A stretch of DNA of 64,000 bases from the NCBI GenBank assembly GCA_029255685.2, contig CM055312.2:54842202-54906201 (forward strand), in the 5' to 3' direction. The notes below the pieces were generated by a model. It saw only the letters and a list, made by a program, of their open reading frames with translations, was not told the DNA's origin and made no database searches. The position numbers and the translations under genes were made by a program. Origin of the DNA: Silene conica. Taxonomy: Eukaryota > Streptophyta > Magnoliopsida > Caryophyllales > Caryophyllaceae. This document shows positions 35,920 through 48,318 of the stretch, one piece after another (positions within the stretch are counted from its first letter, which is position 1; each line of letters opens with the position of its first letter).

Positions 35920-37355
35920 CTTTCCTACGCCGTAGAAGGGAGAGAAGAAGGACAAGTCAGGAGGAAGTCTTGAGTACCCCTGAAGTTTTTAGTGCTGAAC
36001 CAGTCAACCCACCAATCAAAATGCCAAACATAACTAGCCATTCCGAGCTCAAGGCTGACTCCATTCCTAAGGGGTTCACTCTTGCAGCCGACGAGGCCGG
36101 TAAAACATTTGACATTCGACCTTCCTACATTAATCTGGTCGAACGAAATATGTACCGGGGTGTAGCTGGAGAGGATCCACGCAAACACATGGAGCGCAAC
36201 AATCCCGACGTCGCAGACAGTGACTCAGGATATGATAAATGAGGTCCTTTTTCCTTTTTCCTTATCTGAGGGAGCCAGGGAGTGGTACGGTGACTTGGAC
36301 CGGGAAGCTGCTAATGTTACTGATTGAGAGTCTTTGGCCCTTGCATTCTACAAGAAATAATACCCGCCTCAAAAGACCAATGCCCTCTATTCCCAAATCA
36401 CTAACTTCAAACAGCACGGAACGGAAAACCTCTGCGAAGCTTAGACTAGGTTCAAGAAACTAGTAAGGTCATGTCCTCATCACGGTTTTCAATAGTGGTT
36501 TATCAGCAACCAGTTTTACAACGGGTTATTTGATGATCACCGGGCTATTCTCGATGCTGCTGCGAAGGTAGGGTTTTAGAAGTAGACTGAGGATGACAAA
36601 GGCTGGGGTATAATTGAGGAGATGGCGAACCATTGTACTGAGTATGGTAATCCTAGATCTGGGACAAGAACAATAGCCAACATGAATACTGATGGCATGA
36701 AGGCTAAGCTAGATAAGTTGGCCGCGGTTTGACCAATGGGACAAACAACAGGAGGGAAGTCAACAGACGGTTCACCTACTGCAAAAGGGTGAACCAATGA
36801 TGTGTGAGAGATGTGGAGGAGCCGGGCATTCGGCTATTGAATGCCTTGCAGAGAAAGAACAAGTTTTCTCCTTTCACCAGTTCAGACAAGGAGGAAATTT
36901 CTATAACCAGAACCAAGTTCACCCCAATCTGAGGTGGACAAGTCAGAATGTGCTCAACCCTAACCCACCACCTCGACAAAACTATATTCCCCCTCACCGC
37001 AACCAACAAAATTACTATAACCCCCCCCCCATATTTTCAGCTGTCGCAAGCTAGTGTTTCCTCATCTTGAGGAAATTATTGTGCTCTGCCTAAGTTTGAG
37101 AGCAAATTAGAGGACGATTTTATGATCATTTCTGATGCAGATACTGAGCCAGATTACAACCCGGATGGATGGGGTTGGTTAACATTGCAAAACAGGAAAA
37201 AGAATCCAAAAGAAGAGAAGCCACCTGTGAGGAGAAAGAAATACATCATAACGTACAACCCTGTTGATAGCTCATTTGTTTGGAGATTTGGAGCCAATGA
37301 AGTCACAGTTGCGGAAGGAAGTTCCGCGACTCAGAAGCCCTGTCGTGGGCAATAA

Positions 37356-37627
37356 ACATTTGTTTTTCCTGAACTTTTTAAGCCAGGTTGCAACCCCGTG
37401 CAACCTGTTATAGATAATTTTACTCTTTTTTTACTTAGACTATCTCGTTGCTTGAATTTCTAAACTTTTTAACGCGAATCCGTAGTTAGAAGTAGAGACA
37501 ATTCTTGAATCCGAGACAATTTTTTTGGTTTTGTATGTTTGTGGTTTGTTTTGGTGCTTATGTGCATATACGGACAAACACGAGGAAGCAGAAAGGAAGA
37601 AAACGATTTGAAACAGTAGCAAAAGCC
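37356..37627. other. No gene seen; gap where pol would be expected
   Basis: Non-coding sequence follows the gag stop. Together with the next module it occupies only about 0.9 kb between gag and the second ORF, far too short for pol (about 3 kb). Confidence 0.6.
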
Positions 37628-37849
37628 TCGATCAAGTTCTGCATTCTACTCGATCGAGGGGAAATCAGTGAAGAAATGGTCGATCGAGTAAAAGTGTGTT
37701 CGATCGAGGAAAATCCAGTCCAGGAGTTGCTAGTACTAAGAACCACTTGATCGAGTGGAACCCAGTACTCGATCAAGCAAAATCCACCTAAGTGACTAAT
37801 CGATCGAGTAGATTCAGTTACTCGATCGAGTAAAGTCTAGCCTATATAA
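37628..37849 (+). promoter_or_regulatory. Second CGATCGAG cluster plus TATA box, candidate internal promoter
   Basis: About eight CTCGATCGAG-like palindromes (37628-37833) are followed by TATATAA at 37843-37849 in the same CTATATAAG context as the LTR TATA box at 32244. Spacing from the last palindrome to the TATA box is short here, against about 70 bp in the LTR. It lies about 430 bp upstream of the second ORF. Function is inferred. Confidence 0.5.
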
Positions 37850-38126
37850 GGGAGTTCCTCGATCTCGCTTGCTCATTTACTCGATTTCAGTTTTTTCGAC
37901 CCTTCTTCCCTTCTATTCCTCCTTTTCCTTTAAATTTTTGAAATCTAATCACCCAAACTCACTCATAAACAGTTTAATTTTGAAAATCTAGCAAAAGGCC
38001 CATCAATTTGTGTCTTAATTTCGAGTAATTCGAAATTTTTGGAGTATTAGGGTTTGTTCGATCGAGTATTTTCGATTTTGGGTTGTTAATTTGTGATTTT
38101 CTGCTTTTATCATCATCATTATCCTC

Positions 38127-38277
38127 AAGTAAGTCGTTTTCTAGCTTCAATTCAGTTTTAATTAACGTTTTTTCCTTAAATCTCGAATTTAGGGTTTGAA
38201 ACTGAACTTGAATATGTTTTTTCGACTTTAGCTTGATTCGTGATGATGTTTATGTTGATTACGTGTTTTTTGTGCAG
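38127..38277 (+). other. Candidate 5' UTR intron before the second ORF
   Basis: The donor CTCAA|GTAAGTCG and the acceptor TTTTTTGTGCAG (ending 38277) bracket about 150 bp, just ahead of the ATG at 38280. This is the usual position of a leader intron. It has not been confirmed. Confidence 0.45.
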
Positions 38278-38812
38278 AAATGGAAGGCAAATCAATCACC
38301 ATAGCTACCAGCAGCACCACGACAGCAACCACGGTGGCTGGCCGTGTTCCATCCACTGCTGCAGCAGCAACCACCACCGCTATGGGGGCTGCGCGACCTC
38401 CTGCACCTACTACTGCACGCACTAATCCACCAAGCACCACAACATACTACCCTGCAACCGTCACAACCATGGCAGCTATTTCTTCCTCAGCTGATAAGGG
38501 GAAGGAGAAAATTCAGGTCATGAGCCAAAAGGGTCAGAAATCGGTCCTTGGAATGCCACCACACCGATCACCGCGTCCATCGTCTATACTTGCGATTCCC
38601 TCACTCGAGGAAATCCCTGAGGTAGCTTTCGCTTTCACCCATCAGAGAGATCAGTTGGACTCTATAGTCTATAGTTACATTCGTTGTAGTCGGTTTTTGT
38701 ACCGTTCTGACTTAGATCAACTGGGCTTAACGAGACCCATAGTTGACCTCTTGACCGGGACGGGGATGTACGGGTTAGCGAGCATGGTTGAGCCCACCTT
38801 ACGAGTGCCTAC

Positions 38813-40122
38813 TGTTGGGAAATGTGTCCTCAACAATAGTGCGATCACATAATAAATCTCATGACGAGAATGCGCAAGAGATGATATGATTTATATTAGT
38901 CAACTGACCAACATTAATCGGTAATGATTGGCTAGCTAGAGTTTGACATTACTGTCGTATGACGGTGGTGGTCAGTTGATCCCTTTAGGTCACACCTTTA
39001 GGACAATTCCCTTAATTGATAAATTGATCAAATGTATATTGATACGATTTGATCATATTCCTTAAACTCGTATATCGAGAAATTAGAATTTAAATATTAA
39101 TGTAAGATTTATGTTTAAAATTGAAATGTGTCAATTGTTAAACAGTAAACGATATTTTATTATATCGAAATTAGAATGAATTGGGTTATAATTAATACAA
39201 AGGTTGTAAATCGTATTGACGATAATTATAAATAATCATTTTACAATTGTAATTTCGAATTACTTGTCAATTAATAAATAGGATTTATTTAATTATAATA
39301 TTTATACGATAAATATTTATATATCTATTTTTAAGATAGAATAATTATATTGTATTACATTGTGACATATAAGATGTCACACTTTTATACAAACTATACA
39401 ATTGAAAATGTTGTAAAATGGAATCCATTTTATGTTAAAATGGGCGGCTAAGTGGATGTAGGTGAGGGTGATTATTGTGTATTAAGCACACCTTAATCAT
39501 CATGTTTAAAGGTGTGTCTTGGAAATACAATCTAGGCCACCCTAAGTAGCATAGGTTAGAGAGTTGTCTCCCCTTTGTTCCCCACCATACCCGGCCATCA
39601 CCACACCCCAAACACCACCCACTTAAATAGTATATGATACTCATTTTGGTTATTCATTCTAATTTTCTAATGCTTGATTTTTCTAAGAGTAAGAAAATAT
39701 ATCAACATTCATAATATCCTCTCTTCTAGACTTAGCCGAAATTTCACTAAGTAAGAGAGATTTTACAACCTCTAATATATTATTATAAGATAATAAAATC
39801 ATACTATTTTATAGTATTGTAATAACATTCTAATTAGAGAGATTAGAGTTGTTTAAGGAAATCCGGTTGTTGATCTAGCATACTCGAGATCGGATTATTG
39901 AGGGGTTGTCTTGGTGCATCCAAAGGAGGTATTCTATTTTGGGTACTTGGAGGATCATCTTTGCCATTCTCTTGGACCGTTTGTAAGGGTTCAATATCTC
40001 CTTATTTCCGCAATTTTTAGCATGCATAAGATCACCTAATAATATGTTGTTTAAAGGGTTAAATAAAGGATTATTGTTAGTATGACTAAAATTAGTTTAT
40101 GAGCAACTAATAAAACCTAACA
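38813..40122 (+). repeat. 5' LTR of the copia element
   Basis: Equal in length to the 3' LTR, with a low number of differences. Those I noted are TGTCCTC against TGTTCTC near the start, GTGCG against GCGCG, and GACGG against AACAG. The minus-strand frame at 39435-39644 recurs in the other LTR and is not a gene. Confidence 0.93.
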
Positions 40123-40124
40123 AT

Positions 40125-40136
40125 TGGTATCAGAGC
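40125..40136 (+). promoter_or_regulatory. Primer-binding site, tRNA-iMet type
   Basis: TGGTATCAGAGC lies two bases after the 5' LTR. Confidence 0.92.
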
Positions 40137-42567
40137 AATAGGTTGTTTGCATGCTTTCCGTTTACGTTTTTACGGAGTTATAGTGATAACAAAATAAAAT
40201 TGGAATTTTCGTTTGATATATGATATGCACGAAATAATTTAAGCATGATTACCTACTGTTTTCTAAAATGTTTTAGAAATCTGGAATATATTTTGCATGA
40301 ATATTGATTATTGGTATATTAAATCTCGGTTTTAATATGTTTTAATGGTTAAAAATGTTTATTTTTGGGAAAAATAGTTAAAATAAGCTTCTGGCCGAGA
40401 TTTTTCAGTATGTTATCACATGTATTTTCTATAATATGAATATGATTTTTCGTAAATTATGGACTTATAAATCGTGTGATATGAATTTTAAGTGTTAAAA
40501 TGCAAAAAGATGAATAAAAATGGGTTAAAATAGTTATATTATGAATTTGACTATAAAAAAAAAATTTATGAGGATGTCACATGAAATATTTAAAATTTAT
40601 GTTGAATTTTCCATAAATTTATCTCACATATTGCAATATTATAGATTTTTAATGTAAAAATCGGGTAATTAGTGACATAATTTCGACTTTAATAGTTTAA
40701 GTTGGAATTTGGCCATAAAAATTTAACACGATGTCATATATATTATTTCCAGCATGTATAAAATTTTCGAGAATTTTATCTTATTTTATGCTTGAGAAAT
40801 AATTTTAAGGGTTAAAATCGTACGATATATGACGTAAATCGATAAAATTTGCAAATGTTGTTAAAATGGCCGAAAAATGTAACCCAAATTAGTCATATGT
40901 GATATGTTCATCATGAAAATATTCTTGGGAGCCAAAAGTTTCAGATTTGATTTAATTTTATGTTGTTAAAAGTAGCATTTAAAGTTAAATAAAAGGAGTC
41001 ATGCTTTTAAATTTCGGCTCATTGGGCAGTGTACCATTTCATTTTCTGTCCATCTTGTGTTCTTAAAATGTTTTGGAAGGTATAAAAATATTATTAGAAT
41101 TTAATTTGCATTTATGAAATTAATTATTGAATTTTCCGACTTAAATTGCTCGTTTTACGTCTTATTTACGAAATAATGTTAAAACCGTATAAAATACTAA
41201 TATTTTAGCTTTCTGAAAATTTTAAGAACATTTTGGAATATTCAAAATTTGAATTTTGAATTTTCGAAATTTGTATGACTCTTCTGGATTTTTATATTAT
41301 TTTTCCCGAAAAACCGAGTAATACCGATCAATATTGAAAAATATTAAGTTAAGTCATGTTCAAAGTTTGAGTAAGACTAAATTTTGAATCCTATAAGAGT
41401 TGGGATGATTAACTTAAGGATGAAAACCGTTTCATATAATGCATAGTGTTGTTAACCGTTAAAACACGCGATTCCATAAACCAAGGTTTACGATAACTAT
41501 TTAAATAAGTGTTTTAAATAGGACGATTTGGCTTAGGGTTTGCATGTTAATTCATATTTACATAAGCATTGCATATTATATTATGAATGTCATGATTTAT
41601 TTACGTAATTTTGGGAATTATGTAATTTACTTAGTATGGCCTAGTTTTTAAATCGGTATTTCCCGTAATGTAAGGGGTTACCGATGCGGTTGTAATTTTG
41701 TGATCTCGTATCACCCAATTGTAATTTATTTCTATTTTATAATGTATAAAGTAGACTAGAAAAGTTGTAATATTTGTAAATTCGGAGTTCCTTCAAGACG
41801 GTGCCATTCGGAAAGGAGTTCCGACAAGACGGTGTTTACCTTGAAGTGCGTGCCGCGTGAAGTTCAAGGGACCAAAGGAGTTGGTTTCCGAATTTGTACT
41901 TTTATTATTTCTTTTCTAGGAAAGGCCATACTAGGGTTTATTTTATGCTTTTATTTTGCTTTTATATGTTTGCATGCATAGCCAAATCGTCATACATCGT
42001 ATCATGCATTTTCGATTTAATCGACGTAGTCATTTATTTTATCGATAATTCACCGACTTAGTTCACTTAAACGGAGATAGATAATAATTTGACTAGATCT
42101 CTTACATATAAATATTGAGACTTAGCCTTACCAAAGAGTACGGACCCATGAATCCCTTCTTCACAAGAACGTAGGCTCGGCTACACCGGGGTACTAAAAT
42201 TGTCACGTTGGGTAAGTGGGGTAATAAGATTACACCTTGAAATTTGGTTGATCTCAACGAAAGTATTCGTAACCGTAGTTGCAATAAGTTCGGGCTAAAG
42301 ATAATTTTAAGAAAATTTTCGACCGAGAGTTCTAAGAGTAGAACCGATTAAAGAGTTAATCCACCAAATTATACCGATACGGGTTGAATCGGCTACACCG
42401 TGCCCGGATTAGTATGGGTTTGGGTCTCGGGATTGTTTACTTAATTGGGTAAGAGATCATTAAGTAAATATACTTAACATGTTTAAGTTTCTTAAAATTC
42501 AAATTAAGAATTTTAAAATGATGTTGTTTTTCCTTTTATTATTGTAGTTTAATTTTCAACAACATCA
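40137..42567 (+). other. Long untranslated leader of the copia element
   Basis: About 2.4 kb of AT-rich sequence without an open frame lies between the primer site and gag. No domain or repeat of note was seen. Confidence 0.7.
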
Positions 42568-43532
42568 ATGGCAACCAACGCTCCACCTCTCACTAACGTA
42601 TCATGGCTTCGATCCTTTATGGATCATTGCAAACTCGATAAGCATGGTTCAAACTTTAAGGATTGGGATGCGCAATTACTTTTGGCCACTCAAGGTGACG
42701 ATAAGAGTCGTTACCTATCCGAAGCCGCTCCTCCCGCTCCGACCGCTCGTTCGTCGGAACTCGTGAGGCCTATGAAGCCTACATGAAAGAGTCCTCCGCT
42801 CTTAAAAATGTGCTCATCTTCTCCATGGAGCCGGATCTCCAAAGGAGTATGATTAAGTTGACCACATCGTATGAGATATACACCAAGCTTGCGACCATGT
42901 TTTCGCAAACTCCAAGGGTGATTCAATATGAGGCGGTTTCCGCCTTCTTTGACATAACTTTCAAGGAAGGGCAAAAGATAAGCCCTCATGTGCTCAAACT
43001 CGTTGAGCTCGCGGAGACTCTAAAAGCTCAAGATGTTGATGTTCCCGACTCTCTTATTATTGACCGAGTTCTTCACTCACTCAATAAGGTTAAAGCATAT
43101 GCTCAATTCCGGGTGAATTTCAATATGCGAAATCAAGAGACCTCGTTGGACGAGTTGCATAAGATGCTAGTCCAAGCCGAAAGGGACATGGGACTTCATG
43201 AAAGTTCCACCAAGGATGTTTTGAACATTGATAAGAAGGGAAAAACGAGCTTCAAAAGGAATGCCTCTAAAGGCAAGGGCAAGAAAACGTTCAAGCCCAA
43301 GGCGACCAAAGAAAAGACCTTTTCGAAAGGCGTTTCCACCTCATCTTCAAAGGTTGAAGACAAGTGCCATTATTGCACGAGGATCGGTCATTGGAAGCGT
43401 AATTGCCCCAAGTACTTAAGCGATCTCAAAATTGGGAAGGCAACCGCCGTAGGAAATAATTCTCGTTTATTTTCATGTTCTTTTGTTAACTTTTGTATGG
43501 CGATACAAGTTGTTGACTATCACCCCTTTTAA
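42568..43532 (+). pseudogene. Copia gag with zinc knuckle, frameshifted
   Basis: The start ATG at 42568 opens MATNAPPLTNVSWLRSFMD and continues with FKDWDAQLLLA, typical of the copia gag (UBN2-like) amino domain. The frame is lost near 42755 and continues one register over from about 42757 (REAYEAYMKESSALKN). It then runs to a basic linker and a C-X2-C-X4-H-X4-C knuckle, CHYCTRIGHWKRNC, at about 43368-43409. The stop is at 43530-43532. Overall about 320 residues, close to the family length. Gag packages element RNA. The single shift near residue 63 is either a disabling lesion or, less likely, a programmed shift. Confidence 0.85.
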
Positions 43533-44717
43533 AATTGTTTTAAAGGGGCATCTTATAAAGATAAGGGCAAGGAAAAGGAAGCATAAAGTTCCTTACTTGG
43601 ATGGCTATGGTAGCATCCAAATTGATCGAAGACTTGAAGAGCTAGCCTCTAATTTTCATATCGTCTTCTTTCATATTTTGCAATTTATTTTCTTGTAAGA
43701 CAAGGATTCAAATCCTAATACAATGGTTGTAATTTTGGATATTGGTGACTTGGTTTTCAACCCGAGTCACTACTTTTGTTCTTAATCAATGTTTTGATTT
43801 ATCAAATAAATTGCATGCCTTGTTAAAACATGAATAATAGCGATCTAATCACGCAATAAATATTGATACGATCAAGTATAATATAATCAAAGAGTTGATT
43901 AAAACGGAGAACTACACCCCATGAGATACTTTCAATCAAAATGAGACAATATTAGTTCATTATAAGATTTACATTTTAAGTGAAAATGAGAATGTATTCA
44001 TCACACCTATAAAACTTCAAACATTCATATACATTGGTTACTCGAAATAGCTATCCTTATACGAATAAAGGTTATTGTTACAAGGATAGAGTGGGAGAAA
44101 ATATTTCGCTCACCAATGATGAAAATAAAGGATCTTAGAGAAGATTCCTATATGGGAGTCTTGAGAAGAGCCCTAAATGATTTGAAGAAACTACGAGAGG
44201 ACACTGAAGAAACTACGGGAGGACACTCGAAGAAAGGTTCTTTATGTTCATTATTTCATAGAGAGGAAACATGAAACCCCGTATGAAATCGGTAGGAAAA
44301 CGGTTCCTTAATAAATGATTTTTCTAAGTTTATAAGATAAAAGAGAAGAAATCATCTCAATCCTCTCAATGTAGTTATAAAGAAATTATCATGTCATTTT
44401 CGTCTCGAGGAAACGAAGACATTATAAGAAGGTAATGATTGATTGAATGGAAACAGATCACTATAGGGATAGTGATAGTGATAATGATTCAAGTAATAGT
44501 TTAACATGCGAGAAATGAAAGGTTCATTTAAGATATCGAGAGATATTGATTTTAGTGGGAGCGATATTCATAAAAGAATTAAGCCTACCATTTAGAGAGA
44601 ATGAGTGATTCTTTAAGGTGTAAAGAATAAGAGGTTTGAAATTCTAGATGATCAAATACTTTATATCATAAGATGATGGAGCTTACGGGAAGGTTTATTA
44701 TATGGATAATAAAAGGT
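43533..44717. other. No coding sequence; remnant interior of the copia element
   Basis: The stretch where protease and integrase would normally follow gag has no copia motif. A local repeat GAAACTACG(A/G)GAGGACACT appears twice at about 44188-44230. Confidence 0.65.
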
Positions 44718-45041
44718 CGCCACTACTACAATTGAGCACTTGGGCCACGGCAAAATTCGTGGCGCAAGTACTAATTTCCCGTGGCTAAAACTCTTTGCCA
44801 CGGAAATACCTTCCGTGGCCCAAGTGGCCGTGGCTAACAGATAGCCACGGGAAAAACAAGAACGTGGCTAAAATTATATTTTTAGCCACAGATTCTCACG
44901 TGGCTAATAATTCTCGTGGCCAAAAATTAATTCTCGTGGCCAAAATTATTCCCGTGGCAAACAAAAAAATAAAAAATAAAAAAACCAATGTAAAATATTA
45001 TTTTTTACTTATAATGAAAATATTTTCACATATGGAATCTT

Positions 45042-45232
45042 TTTTTTTTTTCTAAATAAACCGGGGTGTCCACCGTCGAAACGGTGTATCATCCCCTCAT
45101 CGCGGGTGCTCTCACGAAGAGGTAAACGGCTGGCCAAAGAGTTGCTCTATTCCCATGGGTAGGGATCGAACCCCTGACCTCATGGTTAAGCGATGAAGTA
45201 AACAACCACCACACTACCATACACATTTGGTT
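45042..45232 (-). mobile_element. tRNA-derived SINE
   Basis: On the minus strand the order is a Pol III A-box-like TGGTAGTGTGGTGG, a B box GGTTCGATCCC about 50 bases later, a tRNA-unrelated body and a poly(A) tail (T run at 45041-45051 on the plus strand). A 14-bp target duplication flanks it with one difference: ACATATGGAATCTT at 45028-45041 and ACATATGAAATCTT at 45233-45246. The length of about 190 bp fits plant SINEs. Confidence 0.88.
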
Positions 45233-45246
45233 ACATATGAAATCTT

Positions 45247-46844
45247 GTCAAGCTTTAATCCTTGTTTGGCTAGTTATCTCAACTCGTTACTTACAATCAG
45301 AAGTCATTCACTTCTGCGAATCATATATCCTTCTCAGGAGGTCACCCATCACAAGACTACTCTCACGTGAGCACGCTTAACTGTGGTGTTATTATGATGA
45401 GCTACCGAAATTGAAACTTAAGCTTGTTAATATAGTTAACACTTTGAAACCTTTTTAAATTATATTTTTTTCTTTCTAAATTACCTTCACTATTATTTTT
45501 GCGAAAAAAATTAAATGATTTACATATCTTTGCAAAAAAAATATAATTTTTCTCAAATTACTCGAGTTTTCAATGTTGACCTCCCGACTAATAATGCTCG
45601 GGTTTCTTTTTGCCTGAGTCATCAAAACCATTTTCTCCAAACTATTTAATCAAATTTTCCTTATATTTTTTCCCTAATATATTTTTTTTATTTTTTTTCA
45701 TTTGTCGGCATTTTTATTTTATTCTCTTTTATACATTTTTTCATATATTTTTCAACACAAATACTATTTGTAAGATCGTCGTATTTGTAACGAAAAAAAG
45801 TTTAATCACTTCTTACTAAGTAATGATCACTTTTGAATAATGATTACATATGGGTATCAATGACCGAGTTTTAAAAAAATGACCAAGACATTATTAACTC
45901 GAAAATAATCAGTTTTTGCCAAAAAACACAGAAAAGATCGTACAAATTTTTGTTTTCTCTAAATTGATTTCTTTTCATTATTCTTGATTTTTTTTGTTAA
46001 CAAAATTTCACATTATTTACACATGTAAATCTATTATTTTAATTTCCATTTTACTTTTCGGTGTGATACGCTCATACGCTCATTTTCAATAATTAAAATG
46101 TTTTTCTATATTGATGTTTTTTTATATCGGTTATTCTATCAATATGTTTTTTTTCCATCTTATTCAATGATTTATTGGAAATCATTTTAAATTTAATTCT
46201 TTAGACTACTTTTTTTTATTTAATCATATTATAAATCTAATTGTCTTTTCTTTTTTTTTCTCCTTAAAAACTTTCCCAATTTTTTTCCAATTTAACATCT
46301 CGAATTCAAGTTCTTCTAGAAATATTTTACAAATAAAGTTGTAAATCAATTTTCTAATGAAAAACTTAACAATATATTAGTTTCAGACCTCTCAATGATA
46401 GGTGTTAATAAGTTAATATTTAGTTGGACATACTTTCTCGTTAAATGTGATGCAGTCTCTAAATAATGTTATTCAATATTATAAAATGTAACAAAAACAA
46501 AATTAATTATTTATTAAATTATCGATGTTATGAAAAAATCAATAAATATTATTCTAGTCTGTAAAAAAAATAAAAAATTTAAGACGATGGTAATTTTCTT
46601 TACGTGTGTATCATTTTATAGAAGTTTTACATTTCTTATTAGACTAAAAAAACAAATACCAAATATTTATTAAATTAATCAAAATATTTTCAAAATTTTA
46701 CATTTAAATTTTTCATATTATGTATATTTGATTAAGTTTCATTCAGCTTTTGTATTTTCCTTTTATTTCTTACAAAACCAAGTTTTTACGTTTACCTTAA
46801 TATGAAATATCTTGATAAAAGTCTGAAGAAAATCTTAGCCACTG
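45247..46844. other. AT-rich interior of the CACTA element, no gene
   Basis: Long T-rich and A-rich stretches. The frame at 45610-45819 is a low-complexity Phe-rich artefact. Confidence 0.6.
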
Positions 46845-47175
46845 GTGTTTCTTACTAGTTTCGTGGCTAAACAAATATGTTGCCACGGACAATATGTAAG
46901 CCGTGGCTAAAGAAATATTGGCCACAGAATGATCTGTGGCTAAATATATATTTGCCATGGGTGTGACATTGTTCGTGGCAAAAATGATTATTAGCCACGA
47001 CTGTAACCTAAATCGTGGCGCAATTGACTATTTGCCACGGGAAAATTTTTCCCGTGGCATAAAATTTTTCTAAAATAGTGAATGAATTATTTCCGTGGCT
47101 AAACAAAATTTAGCCACAAATTATAAATTCCCGTGGCATAAATCGTGGCGCAAGTGTATATTTGTTGTGGTGCGC

Positions 47176-48318
47176 CCACTAGAAGATAGAATGGTTAGAT
47201 ACATTATTCATAACGATGAATGAAACCATTATCAAATAGCCAAGATGAGTGAAAATTATTAGAATGATGAAATCATAAATAGACTACAATATAGATTTCA
47301 GTACATAAGTGACTATAGAGAGTGATTTTTAATCCCTCCAGTATATCGATACGTCACAAGTTATGAGATAACAGTGGGAGCTTTCCTCCGGAAAGGAAAC
47401 TCAAAATCTAGAAAGAGTTCTAGATATGTACTCAAATAGGATCATATTATACGAGATAATATGAGAATGAAGGAGACCAAAATTTGTAAGTTTTGCAATC
47501 ATGAATAAAAGGTTTATTCGCAAAACACTAATACAAATAGATGATTGTGCATCAAATGCAAGTTAATAGTATTGACTATTGTTGCATGACAACATCATTT
47601 GAGTTATGATTAACTCAAAATGAAAGATACTTTGTCAGAATCCAAATGGGTTGTATGAAACAATATTGAACCCCATAAGTGAACTGGATTGACTTAGTAT
47701 GGCCCCTAGCCGCTTACATGAGGTGACGTCTCAAAGCGACTAGAGTGTGAGGCGATTGATGGCAAGTTCAAGTGCCATAGAGTCATATGTGATGACTAGT
47801 CGATCACATAGGCAGACTGTAAGAGACACTCTGTCGGGCAATGTGACCGCTTATAGAGTTCTGGAAATTTTATAGCCGGGTCGTGGCGAGAGCTGCTATA
47901 GTATTCTTGTGAGTCAATTCTTAGACTAAAGACTACTCTCCCAAGATGGTACAGTTTAGGCATAACTTTGATCCATTCTCTACGACTTTTCGTAACTGGA
48001 GTCAAATGGGATTGCTTTGGGTTATGACTGACTGTGACTAGTTGAAGGAAGTAGTGCGATAGAAATTGTCCACCCCTTGTCAGGGTTGTTCAAATCTCAG
48101 GGCCACTCGAGGAGAAGTTAACTGGAAATGCGTGGCCACGCTCGGAAGGTATCTATGGTAGATAATTCCGGTCAAACAGTTATTCTCCAGATCGAGGAAA
48201 CCACTCATGATATGATCGAATGCAAGTACGACCTGAGAGAGACATCTTGCATTGAGTGGGAGATTGTAATAGGACAAGAGAATTGGTGACGCACACTTGT
48301 CGAGGACAAGTGGGAGAT
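47176..48318. other. Copia element interior after the CACTA insertion, ends in purine tract
   Basis: Non-coding sequence. The last 17 bases (48302-48318), GAGGACAAGTGGGAGAT, are the polypurine tract that primes plus-strand synthesis just before the 3' LTR. Confidence 0.7.

Larger units (their letters stand above)
33285..37355 (+). pseudogene. Broken gag of the Athila-like element
   Basis: The frame opens at ATG 33285 (MPRSSRFELVAANPEPE), is cut at 33344 by the solo LTR, and resumes in frame at 35925 after the CTTTC duplication. The phrases FDIRPSYINLVERNMYRG (36109 on) and PRKHMER are typical of Athila/Tat gag amino regions. After about 36205 the frame shifts and stops repeatedly. Later pieces remain readable: RSCPHHGF near 36475, QFYNGLFDDHRAILDAAA around 36520-36565, and a zinc knuckle CERCGGAGHSAIEC (C-X2-C-X4-H-X4-C) at about 36800-36844. 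A charged tail with YNPDGWGW runs to a stop at 37353-37355. Gag coats the element RNA. This copy cannot make it. Confidence 0.8.
44721..47172. mobile_element. Non-autonomous CACTA transposon, 2,452 bp
   Basis: The left end is CACTACTACAATTGAGCACT and the right end (minus strand) is CACCACAACAAATATACACT, both running into TGGGCCAC or TGCGCCAC. The 3-bp target duplication CGC is present (44718-44720 and 47173-47175). Subterminal regions (44750-44960 and 46845-47165) are packed with CCGTGGC, GCCACGG and related motifs in both orientations, the usual transposase-binding layout of CACTA elements. The interior has no transposase. It sits inside the copia element. Confidence 0.88.
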
